A program made the position numbers and the translations under genes. Positions 1 to 9,250 of a DNA stretch of 64,000 bases are shown here, one piece after another. The stretch is from positions 2,170,001-2,234,000 of the forward strand of contig NZ_CP047452.1 of the NCBI RefSeq assembly GCF_030440595.1, read 5' to 3'. Under the pieces are notes generated by a model. That model did no database searches and was not told where the DNA came from. It saw only the letters and a program-made list of their open reading frames with translations. This DNA is from Corynebacterium glucuronolyticum DSM 44120 (lineage in GTDB: Bacteria; Actinomycetota; Actinomycetes; Mycobacteriales; Mycobacteriaceae). How positions within the stretch are numbered: the first letter of the stretch is position 1; every line of letters starts with the position of its first letter.

Positions 1-26
1 GGCTCGGCACGCTTACAGTGAGCCCT

Positions 27-1652
27 ATGAACACCACTCCCCTCGCAGAGATCCTCTCGTACGACTACCTGATGTGGGCTACCGATGACCGCAGCTTTGA
101 GCGGGCGCTCACCATCCGCACCGTAGACATCGTGGAGGAGACCCCTACACACGTCGAGGCATGTGTGCGGGGAACCGCCGATGAACCTTACACCGTCACA
201 ATTAAGGCACAGGGCACGATTGCTATCCCCTCCTGCACGTGCCCGGTGGAGTGGGCCTGGTGCAAGCATGCCGTAGCCGTCGGCCTCCGGCTCTGCCCAG
301 ACGTAGGCGAGCCGTGCGAGCCACGGTTGGACGACGATGCCGTTTTCGCCCGCTTCCTTGCAATGGCACCGCGCGAAGCACTGATACACCTGCTCATTTC
401 TCTCCGGAAGGATCTGCAGCCGGACGACCGCCCACTCATCATTTCCGCGATCGCCAGCGTGGGCACCCCGCAAGAAGTGAGCGTGCTCATGTCCAAGTCC
501 GTGAAATCTCTGGCCGACGAGTCACGACACACGCTCATCACTTCGCGCAGGCACGGAGACATGTGGAGCGTGAATGACCTGTACTCTGACTGGGATGCGA
601 CCCTCCACAAGCTCTCCGACTATCTTGCCGCTGGCCGGGGCGCTTTCCTCCTTCCATCCATCGAGAAAACCGTGGACACGCTGTGTGAGCTCACAGAGGA
701 AGACGACTCCTACGTTCCTCTCCTCGCACGTGCTCTCGATATTCACCAGCACTACTGCACCAGTTACGACGCAGGCTCCACCCACCTCATTTCCTGGCTG
801 GAGACCATCATTCAGCGCGTCGTAGCACAACTGCCAACCTATGACTTTTCCCCCTACTCGCTGTGCGTGGACTCTCTGGATCTCTCCGCCGCAATCACCC
901 GCGCACGTACGGCCGAGAACCCGGTTCTTGATGCCTACCTCTCCCTCATGATCGCCGACGATGCCCCGTATTGTGCGCTCCTCGCACAGCGCGGTGCCTG
1001 GGTATCGCTCGCCACGCATTACGCGCGCTCGGGCAAGAACGACGAAGCCCGTGACATCATCCACCGGGCGCAGGATCCCGCTTCGAAGGTCTTCATCCCC
1101 GCGAAAAATCTCGGCCCCCTCATTCGCCTCTACTGCGGGGAGGAGGAGTACCTCCACTGGCTTGTCGACGAAGCGCACGTCGGCAACACGGACGCCACCC
1201 GCGCGCTCACCCACCATCCGGGCATGCCCTACGACGACGTGGTCGCAATCATCACCTCCCTGGACATCGACCTTCTCACCCGACAGAAGCTGTTGTTTGC
1301 CGCAGCATCCTTCCACCGCAAGACCGAGGACGGACTCGCCCTCCTACACACAGGCAATCCCATCGCGACCACAGAAGAGGTGTTCATCTTTGCTGAGCAG
1401 CAGGTAGCACACACCAACCCCATGGAGTGCGTGTCCCTCCTCGGCAACCGCATCCACAGCCGTGCCGACGAAGGCGACACTGTGACTGTCTCCGACTACC
1501 TTGCCCGCCTTCGCACGATGATCTCTACCTCCCCTGATGCACTTACCCAGTTTTACAAGCTTCTCAAACAGATCCTCTCCGCCCACCCCTACGATCCGGA
1601 ACTTCGCAGAAGCCTCGCAACCCGTGGGCTCATACCCGGCTGGGACGCTTAA
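27..1652 (+). CDS. SWIM zinc-finger protein
   Basis: A protein of about 541 residues with an N-terminal SWIM zinc finger: a CxC pair (SCTCPVEW) followed by CKH at about residues 75-85, the expected CxC...CxH arrangement. The rest is mostly helical and without a recognised catalytic motif. SWIM domains are thought to bind zinc and to mediate DNA or protein contacts, and in bacteria they often sit beside SNF2-type helicases; any such partner would lie left of the window. The ATG at 27 is chosen; an in-frame GTG at 18 adds three residues, and neither has a convincing ribosome site. It converges with the next gene, the stop codons lying only 13 bp apart. The family call is solid; the function is unknown. 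Confidence 0.8.
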   Translation: MNTTPLAEILSYDYLMWATDDRSFERALTIRTVDIVEETPTHVEACVRGTADEPYTVTIKAQGTIAIPSCTCPVEWAWCKHAVAVGLRLCPDVGEPCEPRLDDDAVFARFLAMAPREALIHLLISLRKDLQPDDRPLIISAIASVGTPQEVSVLMSKSVKSLADESRHTLITSRRHGDMWSVNDLYSDWDATLHKLSDYLAAGRGAFLLPSIEKTVDTLCELTEEDDSYVPLLARALDIHQHYCTSYDAGSTHLISWLETIIQRVVAQLPTYDFSPYSLCVDSLDLSAAITRARTAENPVLDAYLSLMIADDAPYCALLAQRGAWVSLATHYARSGKNDEARDIIHRAQDPASKVFIPAKNLGPLIRLYCGEEEYLHWLVDEAHVGNTDATRALTHHPGMPYDDVVAIITSLDIDLLTRQKLLFAAASFHRKTEDGLALLHTGNPIATTEEVFIFAEQQVAHTNPMECVSLLGNRIHSRADEGDTVTVSDYLARLRTMISTSPDALTQFYKLLKQILSAHPYDPELRRSLATRGLIPGWDA

Positions 1653-1665
1653 CACGAGCCGAGTG

Positions 1666-1923
1666 CTATGCCTTTTCCACACCAACGAGGTCGTATTCCC
1701 CGGAAAGGGAGAAATTGTCCGCTACGTCCATGAAATAGCGGGAGTGCGTCTTCTTAATGTCATCGAGACTCTCAGCGGTAATGAGCACAACCTCTGTGTT
1801 CGGGTCATCCCTGTGCTCTTTTTCGCGCTCCAGCCGAACACGCACAGCCTCTGCTGGATCATCAAACTCAGAGAGCCGCAGAGCTCCAGAAATACGGTTG
1901 TAAATCAAAACAAAGTCTTTCAT
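1666..1923 (-). CDS. Small hypothetical protein (85 aa)
   Basis: An 85-residue acidic soluble protein starting MKDFVLIYNR, with a charged middle (EREKEHRDDP) and no membrane segment or known motif. A good ribosome site (GGAAGGGAG) lies just upstream of its ATG, inside the end of the preceding gene, with only 4 bp between the two genes. It is therefore probably the third gene of the primase-helicase operon. I do not recognise the family. A role as an accessory or immunity component is only inferred from its position. Confidence 0.6.
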   Translation of the reverse strand: MKDFVLIYNRISGALRLSEFDDPAEAVRVRLEREKEHRDDPNTEVVLITAESLDDIKKTHSRYFMDVADNFSLSGEYDLVGVEKA

Positions 1924-1927
1924 ACGA

Positions 1928-2209
1928 TCACTCCCTTCCTTCTTGGCCTGTTACTGCTTTTCTTAGCTCAGTTAGCGATTGATGTAAATCTTGCAAGGCA
2001 TCGAGAGTCTGAAGATTTGCCCTCGCCGCCTTTGCTCGGGCCAACTCGGATTCCGCCAACTTCCGAAAAGCTTGCGATCTGAGCTCGTGGAACTTTGGCT
2101 CGACCAGAATCCGGTGGTGCCTAGTAACTCCTCCGCCATCGAATTTGGCCTCACTGATACACAGTAACCTGCTCAAACCCACAATACGGGCAGCGCGATC
2201 AGGAGGCAT
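1928..2209 (-). CDS. Small coiled-coil hypothetical protein (93 aa)
   Basis: A 93-residue protein. Its C-terminal half is Ala/Leu/Glu/Arg-rich (ESELARAKAARANLQ) and likely forms a helix or coiled coil; the N-terminal half is basic. It overlaps the end of the primase-helicase gene by 11 bp and is followed after 4 bp by the 85-residue gene, so the three are probably co-transcribed and translationally coupled. No family is recognised. It could be a structural or regulatory partner of the helicase. Confidence 0.55.
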   Translation of the reverse strand: MPPDRAARIVGLSRLLCISEAKFDGGGVTRHHRILVEPKFHELRSQAFRKLAESELARAKAARANLQTLDALQDLHQSLTELRKAVTGQEGRE

Positions 2210-4541
2210 CCTTTACGAGCTCCCACCCTGTCTTCTTCAGCGCCGAGTGCCGCCCCGTCATCATCTGAACAAGCATGGGTACATTGGCATCGACGTAATC
2301 GTGGACCACTGCGTCGCGGTTCGGGTCACGCGTGACCCGGCCTGTGTACTGAATGGCCAGACCCTTAAACCGGAACGGCGCTGCAAGAAACAGCGTGTCC
2401 ATGCTCGGCATGTCCACACCTTCACCTGCGGATTGCCCCATCGCGACCAAACATGCCTGCCCACGTCCTACTACGTCGCGCACACGTTCACGGTCCTCCG
2501 GCGACGAAGCCCCGGACAAACTCACCACCGGCACCGAAACCCCGCCCGCCGTACACAGCTCACGAATATTGCTCTCAATGTTGCTTAGCGCATCAAGGCG
2601 GTTTACCAGCACCAGGCAGCTATGTCCTCCAGAAAGTGCTTCCACAACATCCGCTGCAACCTGCAGGTTCCGGTCCGAATCAACGGCAAGCTCGTTGTAC
2701 AGCCCCGCAATATCCACTGCGTCGCTTTCGAATGACGTGCGGTGGACAACAACATCCCGGCGCGCCGTCACCTCCGCTGGGAGCTGCGCGCGGACGGGAC
2801 CGAATTGGAAGGTGATGAGCCGGTCCAACCTGTCGTAGCGGTAGTTCGTCGCCGTTAATCCCACCCAGTAACGCGCCCGAACGTCCTCGAAGGCGGCCTC
2901 CGCGCGCGGACTGACGGCAGCATGACACTCGTCAACAATGATCTGGTCGAACCCGCGCAGAAGCTCCGCACCCTGGCGTGCGAGTTTCTGTTGTGAGAAG
3001 ACCTCGATCCCCTCCGTCGTGCTGAGGAACTTTTCAAGCCGCTTCTCCCACTGCGTCTTGAGCTCCCGCCGGTGGACAATAATCGCCGTGCGCACCTTCC
3101 TGCGCCCGATGAGCGCGCACGCCATGACGGTCTTGCCCTGGCCTGGATCGGCAAGAAGGATACCGATCGGGTCTTTCTCCATCGCCTTCACTGCTTTGCG
3201 CTGCCTGGGGCGAAGCGTACCAGTGAATTCCACATCAATTTTTCGCGCTGGACGGGGACGAGAAACCGTGACCTCGTAGCCGGCGGTGGTGAGGACGCGA
3301 AGTGCGACGTCGACAAGCCCCCGAGGAATGCTCAACTCCCCATCCTTGGTGTAGCGGCGAATGATGCGCGGTGTTCCATACGTACTCAACCTCGAGTTTT
3401 GTTTGCGGTAGAACTCTGGGTTGGGAATCGTCGCCTGCCACTTCAGCTCAGCAAGCACACGCTTGTCGACGTCCCCTGGTACCGCAATGCGCTCCCCCAC
3501 CCGCAGAGTCACTTTCTCACCCTTCACGATGCGCGCATACGGCTCGCGCTTCGGTGGCTCCTCCCCACCACCAAGCACTATCTGCGACGGTGCTTCAGTG
3601 TCGGTGAGTTCCTCCAGTTTCTCCACCTGCACGCGTCTGACCTCTGCGAGCCGCCCGAACTGATCCGCGTATTCCGAGAACGTTTCCGGGTCGACGAACA
3701 CCGTTGTCCGCTTCGACTTCCACGAACCCAAATGAAGTGGCAGCGCGATGAGGTTGCCGAGCCGCGCCGCCTTCTTCTTCGCCTTCACCGGCAGCGTGTC
3801 TTGCGAGGGAAAGAAACGATCCAGCGAGTGCAGGCGCAGGTCAGGACGTTTCTCCGCAGCCTCCTCCACCAGGCGGTACCCGAGCCTCCGCGCAAGTGCT
3901 GCCGACACCGGCTTCTCAAAGAACAACCACACATGCGCCCCATCGCCACTTCGCGACAGCTCCAGCAGCGGATCCAGCCCCCTCGCCCGCGCCACCTCCA
4001 CATACGCCCGGGCATCTGCTCGCCAATCCCCGTCATCGAAGTCACACACCAAGAGCTTGCACCTATCTCCCGGCAACATGACGTAGATCCCCTTGTGCGA
4101 CGCATTTACATCCCACATGTGCCGCCTAATGATGTCCCGCGTCAAAGGCAAGAAAGCCTTTTCCTCTTTATCTTTCCCCGGCGCATACTCCCGTGCTGGC
4201 GCCCATCCCTTAGTCCCCTTCGCCACATTCTCCCACGCGTAGGCGTACACATCTTCACGTCCAGCGAACAGAGACATGTACAGATCGAGGTTATGCTCAC
4301 GGTTTCGGCTACGTTGGGTTTGGGCGGACTGAACTTGGGTAATTTTGTTCGCAATTTGGTGCTGCCCAGTTTGCTGCTGCAGCGGAACGTGGAACGAAGA
4401 ATTCGGCTCTGATACAGGTTGCTGCAATGTGACAGTCGGCTTCTGAGGTTCTTCGCCTAACAACAGCCGGATTTCACGGATCTCGTGCAGCATCTGCTCA
4501 CACGTCGCTTCCAGGCGTCCCAAGCGCGAATCCAGATCCAT
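2199..4541 (-). CDS. TOTE-type primase-helicase (AEP + superfamily 2 helicase)
   Basis: A 780-residue multidomain protein. Residues 1-80 are a helical, Gln-rich lead. An archaeo-eukaryotic primase (AEP) domain follows, with the metal-binding DxD-type motif CDFDDG (about residue 170), the SGDGAHVWLFF motif, and a later LDRFFPSQD acidic motif. From about residue 440 there is a superfamily 2 helicase: Walker A DPGQGKT, Walker B DECH, motif III GLTATN, and motif VI QYTGRVTRD. This pairing is what databases label as the primase of TOTE conflict systems, which are thought to act against invading DNA. No separate nuclease domain is visible. Two small genes follow in tight spacing. All catalytic motifs look intact, so it is probably active. 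The family call is strong; the defence role is inferred. Confidence 0.85.
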   Translation of the reverse strand: MDLDSRLGRLEATCEQMLHEIREIRLLLGEEPQKPTVTLQQPVSEPNSSFHVPLQQQTGQHQIANKITQVQSAQTQRSRNREHNLDLYMSLFAGREDVYAYAWENVAKGTKGWAPAREYAPGKDKEEKAFLPLTRDIIRRHMWDVNASHKGIYVMLPGDRCKLLVCDFDDGDWRADARAYVEVARARGLDPLLELSRSGDGAHVWLFFEKPVSAALARRLGYRLVEEAAEKRPDLRLHSLDRFFPSQDTLPVKAKKKAARLGNLIALPLHLGSWKSKRTTVFVDPETFSEYADQFGRLAEVRRVQVEKLEELTDTEAPSQIVLGGGEEPPKREPYARIVKGEKVTLRVGERIAVPGDVDKRVLAELKWQATIPNPEFYRKQNSRLSTYGTPRIIRRYTKDGELSIPRGLVDVALRVLTTAGYEVTVSRPRPARKIDVEFTGTLRPRQRKAVKAMEKDPIGILLADPGQGKTVMACALIGRRKVRTAIIVHRRELKTQWEKRLEKFLSTTEGIEVFSQQKLARQGAELLRGFDQIIVDECHAAVSPRAEAAFEDVRARYWVGLTATNYRYDRLDRLITFQFGPVRAQLPAEVTARRDVVVHRTSFESDAVDIAGLYNELAVDSDRNLQVAADVVEALSGGHSCLVLVNRLDALSNIESNIRELCTAGGVSVPVVSLSGASSPEDRERVRDVVGRGQACLVAMGQSAGEGVDMPSMDTLFLAAPFRFKGLAIQYTGRVTRDPNRDAVVHDYVDANVPMLVQMMTGRHSALKKTGWELVKDAS

Positions 4542-4661
4542 AGGTTAAGGGTACGCGAAGATAGTATTAGATTCGCTGATTACTCTCTATGCGGGAAGAA
4601 TACAGAAAAATAGAGTAAAGCGACGAAACGTTCCTGCGCCATGACCGGGAACCATCAGGAA

Positions 4662-5675
4662 TCAAAAAAGCGTCGGCAGTGCAGCTAAATCTCCTTGGGT
4701 TGTTGATTCCTTCCGCAGCGAAATGGCATTAATAGTTGTTGCACGTTCTACTGGAACTTCTACGGGCTCGTTTATCCGCCAACCCCGGGAACTCAGCTGT
4801 ATCATCAGCGAATGGTATCGCTCCGCAGATGTTATTCCGAGATCACGACCACGGTGAATGAGTGCCGCGATCGACACAGCGTACTGAGATTTAATTCTCG
4901 CATAGCCCTCCAAGGTTAGAGACTCACTAAGCATTTCCTTGGCATCTTCTTCCGGAAAAAGAAATGCGCCAGCAAAGAAATCTGCTTCATCCTCACGCGC
5001 CTTCTCATCACTTGGACGAAACGTTGAGTGCATAACTAGATGACCGAGCTCATGAGCACGAGTAAATCGGACACGGCCACCGTCGTGTTTTTCAGTTGTT
5101 GCGATCAGCCCGAGACCATCATGATTGAATTCGGGACTCGACGCTCCGTCAATATCGGAAATATCAACAAAATCATTGGTGAGCGTGCAGACTCTATGTC
5201 CAGCCTTTTCGATTGCGTGAGTGACATTAAATACCGGGCCAGTGGGACTGACCCCTAGTTGGTTCCTTGCTTGTGCCGCCACTGTTTCAATTACGGACAG
5301 AGGAAGTGAATAGGCTCGATTCGGCAGGTTTTCATCAGCCAAATTAACAACAGGAACTTTCGCCGGTGCCGAGAGCATGGCTCGCTCCGCCTCATAGAAC
5401 GTCGACGAAAATGCGCGCCTTACCTTCGCTGAGATCCTCTTCGTACGGAAATTTAGCGAATCAGAACCATACGGTGAAGGTGGAGCTTCAAAGTAAGAAG
5501 GAGGAACTTTGAACGCAAAAACCGCTTTTTCTATTAGCTCTGCGATTTGTTTGCGACCGTTCTCCGCTGCCGAAAGTGCAGGCTGCGAACATCCAAGTCG
5601 CTGCGCAAACTCCTTCTGCGTCATGCCCAAATAAAGCCGAAGATCTTTCAGTCTCCTGCTATGAAAAATTCTCAT
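4662..5675 (-). CDS. XRE-family regulator fused to ImmA/IrrE metallopeptidase
   Basis: A 337-residue protein. An N-terminal helix-turn-helix of the XRE/Cro type (LGMTQKEFAQRLGCSQ, about residues 17-60) is joined to a zinc peptidase of the ImmA/IrrE (COG2856) family, with HELGH at about residue 205 and a downstream acidic ligand region (EDEADFFAGAF). In known family members the peptidase cleaves a repressor or antitoxin and so switches on mobile-element or stress genes. The start overlaps the end of the upstream 201-residue gene by 17 bp, so the two form one operon. The partner is probably its substrate or antitoxin, which is an inference. Confidence 0.85.
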   Translation of the reverse strand: MRIFHSRRLKDLRLYLGMTQKEFAQRLGCSQPALSAAENGRKQIAELIEKAVFAFKVPPSYFEAPPSPYGSDSLNFRTKRISAKVRRAFSSTFYEAERAMLSAPAKVPVVNLADENLPNRAYSLPLSVIETVAAQARNQLGVSPTGPVFNVTHAIEKAGHRVCTLTNDFVDISDIDGASSPEFNHDGLGLIATTEKHDGGRVRFTRAHELGHLVMHSTFRPSDEKAREDEADFFAGAFLFPEEDAKEMLSESLTLEGYARIKSQYAVSIAALIHRGRDLGITSAERYHSLMIQLSSRGWRINEPVEVPVERATTINAISLRKESTTQGDLAALPTLF

Positions 5676-6264
5676 CCTTCTCGTCTTCTAGTTCATATTC
5701 GTAAATCGCATTCGGGTCAAAGGAGGTCTTAGGAATAAGACCGTCAACATCAGGATTCAGAGGAATCACAAGGTCAGCCTGCCCCTTGCGCAAATTTCCA
5801 TTCAACGATTGCCTAATCGCTTGGAGATTGAAATTATAAGAGCTCGTGGCATCCGGCACTTTCCAACTCACAAAAGCAAGACCAGGAGTTTCAAGCTCCG
5901 ACTTAGAAAAGGGGATTTCACATTGAAGAGACGGATCTGAATCAAGTTGAGGAATAGGGGTTCGCACATGAGTGAGGATTACTTTGGCGAGTCGAATCTC
6001 GAGACCAGTTGACTCCTCCCAGAGACAGACTGATTGATTCAGCCTATGCACATCTTCCCCCAGCTTAAACCCATCGACGGGATTTTCTCTTAAATATTCA
6101 AAAACATCGCTACGGATTAGATGAGATAGCAACGATTTCTTGTCAGGGCGGAGCGTGATTGGATTTTTCTCTTGGGCATTGTCATAACCATATGTCAGAG
6201 CGCGCTGAATGGGCACGGCCAGCTTACTCATAGTGTCCGCAAACTGCTCAATACTGTGTCTCAC
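5659..6264 (-). CDS. Hypothetical partner of the ImmA/IrrE protein
   Basis: A 201-residue soluble protein beginning MRHSIEQFADTM from a GTG start at 6264, chosen because GGAGG lies 7-10 bp upstream. It has no transmembrane segment. The C-terminal end is very acidic (YEYELEDEKDE). I do not recognise the fold. It overlaps the XRE-ImmA/IrrE gene by 17 bp and comes first in the operon, an arrangement seen for antitoxin-like or phage-derived pairs. Base composition is lower in GC than the flanking core genes, which suggests acquisition. Confidence 0.6.
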   Translation of the reverse strand: MRHSIEQFADTMSKLAVPIQRALTYGYDNAQEKNPITLRPDKKSLLSHLIRSDVFEYLRENPVDGFKLGEDVHRLNQSVCLWEESTGLEIRLAKVILTHVRTPIPQLDSDPSLQCEIPFSKSELETPGLAFVSWKVPDATSSYNFNLQAIRQSLNGNLRKGQADLVIPLNPDVDGLIPKTSFDPNAIYEYELEDEKDENFS

Positions 6265-6345
6265 CTTAAAGCCTCCAATGTTTCAATAACGTGAATTCTA
6301 TATCATTATCAAATATTATACCACATTTTTAAACACGTGAAATCG
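6265..6345 (-). promoter_or_regulatory. Promoter/operator of the ImmA operon
   Basis: AT-rich DNA upstream of the GTG start holds, on the minus strand, an extended -10 element TGGTATAAT (the TATAAT is at 6315-6320). Two direct copies of ACGTGAA (6289-6295 and 6335-6341) flank it and are plausible operator half-sites for the XRE protein. The -35 region is weak. Confidence 0.4.
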
Positions 6346-6799
6346 CAAAGCGCCCCGCGGCCGGGAATTTGGCAGCAAGCAGCTTAACCAGTACATTTCA
6401 GAGCTCAGACTCTCTTGCAATTAACCGGTTCTCGCCGTTCAAGGAGAACATACCCCACCCCGCAGTAAGGGTGCTTTTTTCTACCCAGATCCAGCAATTA
6501 TTTACTCGCGGAATCCTTGCAAGCCACCGTATACCCACTCCCCGAAGCCGACGTTGCACAGTGGCAACTTGGTTTTATGTGGGGAAATCGCTAAGCCACC
6601 AGGAAAAATGAAGCCCATGTTGTCTCTCCTAGTGCCCTTTGAGCCAGCAACGGGGCACCGACTACAGGGCCTATTTTCTGGTAGCACAAGTTCGACTCTG
6701 CCTGTCGTCGCCAATCCCGTAGCACACTGAAGATCGCCTCAACCCAGTGACACGGCAAGCCTCGCCCGCCTAAGCCCAGGATGACTCTGTAGGACACAA
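6346..6799. other. Intergenic region without a supported gene
   Basis: About 450 bp between the ImmA operon and the broken AlbA-type gene. Short open frames exist but none has a ribosome site or a recognisable product. A small hairpin (CACCC/GGGTG, 6456-6473) followed by a T run could be a weak terminator on the plus strand. Confidence 0.3.
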
Positions 6800-8378
6800 T
6801 TACATTCGCTGCTCCCGTACCAACGTAACCTCGCCCGGCGCGTTCTCCTCAAGTCGACCACCAATCACGAGCTCCCTGAGGATATCCTCGGACTCCTGCT
6901 CGCCGCCACCCTGCAACGCCACCAGGTCATCGCAGTTGATGGTGCGAAATTCGGACAGGAACGTCTTAAGTCCTGTCAGGGCTTCGAAGGTGGCCAGCCG
7001 TAAATACGACAGCCGAGCGCCAAAAAGGTCGCGTGCACCGTCGCCGAGCCTCCAGCCCTCATAGTGCCGCTCCAGCAGCGGCTCACCACCGGCGGCGGCA
7101 ACCGACATCATCCTCAGGACATCTCTCCCCGCCAATGCTGAGCCGATCGGCGAGGGTTCCGGTTGAGACGTAGGTCTTGTCGAAAAGCACACCAAACGCT
7201 CGCACAACCAACTCGTTGCCGATGAGACGACCGGGACGAATCTCGCGCATGGAGCGGACAATCTTCCAGTCCGGCTCACCACCGAAGAGGCAGATCCGGG
7301 TCTCGGAGTAGCCCGGCGCACACAACCCCCGTGATGAGCTCCCAGGAGTCGATGGGATAGCCTGGCTGTCTCAGCAGAGTCGGCTCAGCGATTCCCAGCG
7401 CACGGAGGAGATCCAACAGGTCGCGGTTCGCGTGCTCGTTGGAGACGCACTCGAAAAACGAGGGCGCTGTACTTCAATGAGATCTCCAGCATATGGTGGT
7501 ACTTGTTTGCGATGAGCGCGTACACAAGCGCGTTACGGACTGCGGACTCGGGGACGGGACTCGCGGTGATGGACAGGCCACCCACACCCCACTCCACCGG
7601 CGCGTTGAGATCCGACAGGATCTCTTCCACCTGCGCCATCTGGTCAATCATACGGCGCCCGCCGATGCATCGACTGTTGGCCCAAAACCGTGGCTCGGTT
7701 GTGGGCGCAAGCGCGTACACACCAACATCAGTGAGCGCGCCCACCGGGGTCACCACACCAATGTGGGTGAGGAGATCTCCGTCATCGAGCATCTCGTCAC
7801 CGTCGCGCTCCCTCATTTCACTGACGAGGCACCGCACGCACTCCACCGTCTCCGGCCGAACGACACTCGCCGACACATCGGTGCCGTTGCGCTGCCACCA
7901 CTGGCGGCGGTTGACCTCACCTGTTGGGAGAGGGAAGTTACCGCCCTTGCCCCAGACGGATGAGCCGGTGCCGCCCATGCGCACAACGAGGACGCGAACA
8001 CCGCGGATCACCCACCGCCCCACGTCGAGCGACGCGTTGACAGTGCGGCGTAGCCTGTGGTACAAACCAGTCCGCGTCGATACCGGCGCCGACGATCTCC
8101 ATCTGCGACGGGTCAACACCCACGACGATGAATCCTCCATCGGCGTTGGGGTGCATCGGCACGACGGTTGTCACCTGGTTGGCCACGTCCGCGTCGTTCG
8201 GATCCGACGGCGACAGCTCGAACAGCGTCGACTGCTTCTCCCGCACGAGTGACATCCTCTCGCGCACGAACTCCAGCACGTCGACCCCCTCCTTGCTCAT
8301 CACGCCCACAAACAACCGGACGAGCTTGCCTGCATCTTCCAAATCCATCCCTGGCATGTCCCTGACCTTTCTCCCCAC
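6800..8378 (-). pseudogene. Frameshifted AlbA_2/Schlafen-type DNA-binding protein
   Basis: A broken gene read in at least four pieces on the minus strand. The first piece (from 8378) holds an AlbA_2-like core, ERMSLVREKQSTLFE followed by GGFIVVGVD. The second (about 8070-7455) continues with WVIRGVRVLVVRM and a His-rich helix. The third (about 7325-7130) contains the PGYSETRICLFGG region, and the last (about 7120-6800) ends with a winged-helix-like tail, ELVIGGRLEEN. At least three frameshifts separate them, so no full product can be made. Intact relatives are nucleic-acid-binding ATPase-like proteins sometimes found in defence islands. An IS21 element sits 5 bp beyond the possible GTG start at 8378; an ATG at about 8354 with GGAGAAAGG upstream may be the original start. 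Confidence 0.7.
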
Positions 8379-8488
8379 GTGTTGCCAAGAGCGGTGAGTT
8401 GGTACTGGGTTTGTGTTGATGTGGTACTGGGGGGTTGTGCGTTGTTGGTACTGGCCCCTGCCAGTGTGAGGCAGGGGCCAGGGGTGGG

Positions 8489-9250
8489 TTAGTTTTCGGC
8501 GTTTTGGGTGTTGAGGTGTCTTCTCATATCGTATTGGCCAATTTTGATGCGTTGACCATTGTTGAGTCTGCTTACTAGCGAGTCTGCGCCGACTGGGTTG
8601 GGGAGGGTTTCTCGCCAGTATGCGGCGGTTGATTGTGAGGAGACGATGATGGGCAGACGCCCGTCTCTTTCGAATACGATGCGGGTTAGGTCTTCTTGTC
8701 CGCGTTGGTCTATTCCGATGGTGAGGAAGTCATCGATGATAAGCACATCGATGTTGCACAGTTTTCTCATTTTGTCGATATAGCCTTGGTCTGTCGGCAG
8801 GAAGACCGCTAGTTCATCTACAAGCTGGTCAAGCCGGTAGTACGCGACACTGAACCCACTTTGGCAGGCGGCAATGCCTAGGGCACAGGCAATGTAGGTT
8901 TTTCCTGTTCCTGTGGGGGCGAGGATATGAATGTTGGTGGGGTTTTCCCGCCAGTTGGTTGCTGCCAGCCTTTTCAATTGCCGCATGTTGATGCCACGTT
9001 GGTCTGGGTGGATAACTTCGTGGAGGGTGGCATCTGGGTAGCGAAATTTTGCTTGTGTGATCGCTTTGTCGATGTTTCTCGCGGTGCGTTGCGCGAAGGC
9101 CTCATCTACTGCGGCTGGGAAGATATCCTCTGCAAGCGCATCGGTGTGTGCTTCATCAGTGACAATGGAAAAGAAGACGTCAGCAAAGGTTGATACGCGT
9201 AGGGTGCGCATTTTTTGACGTGTTGTTTCGTCGACCTCAAAGCGTGTCAT
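8489..9250 (-). CDS. istB: IstB ATPase of IS21-family element
   Basis: A 253-residue AAA+ ATPase helper of transposition with Walker A APTGTGKT and Walker B LIIDDF. IstB proteins load onto target DNA and direct the IstA transposase. The start overlaps the end of istA by 4 bp (ATGA-type coupling). A nearly identical C-terminal fragment recurs at 28382-28670. Full length for the family, with no lesions. Confidence 0.95.
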   Translation of the reverse strand: MTRFEVDETTRQKMRTLRVSTFADVFFSIVTDEAHTDALAEDIFPAAVDEAFAQRTARNIDKAITQAKFRYPDATLHEVIHPDQRGINMRQLKRLAATNWRENPTNIHILAPTGTGKTYIACALGIAACQSGFSVAYYRLDQLVDELAVFLPTDQGYIDKMRKLCNIDVLIIDDFLTIGIDQRGQEDLTRIVFERDGRLPIIVSSQSTAAYWRETLPNPVGADSLVSRLNNGQRIKIGQYDMRRHLNTQNAEN

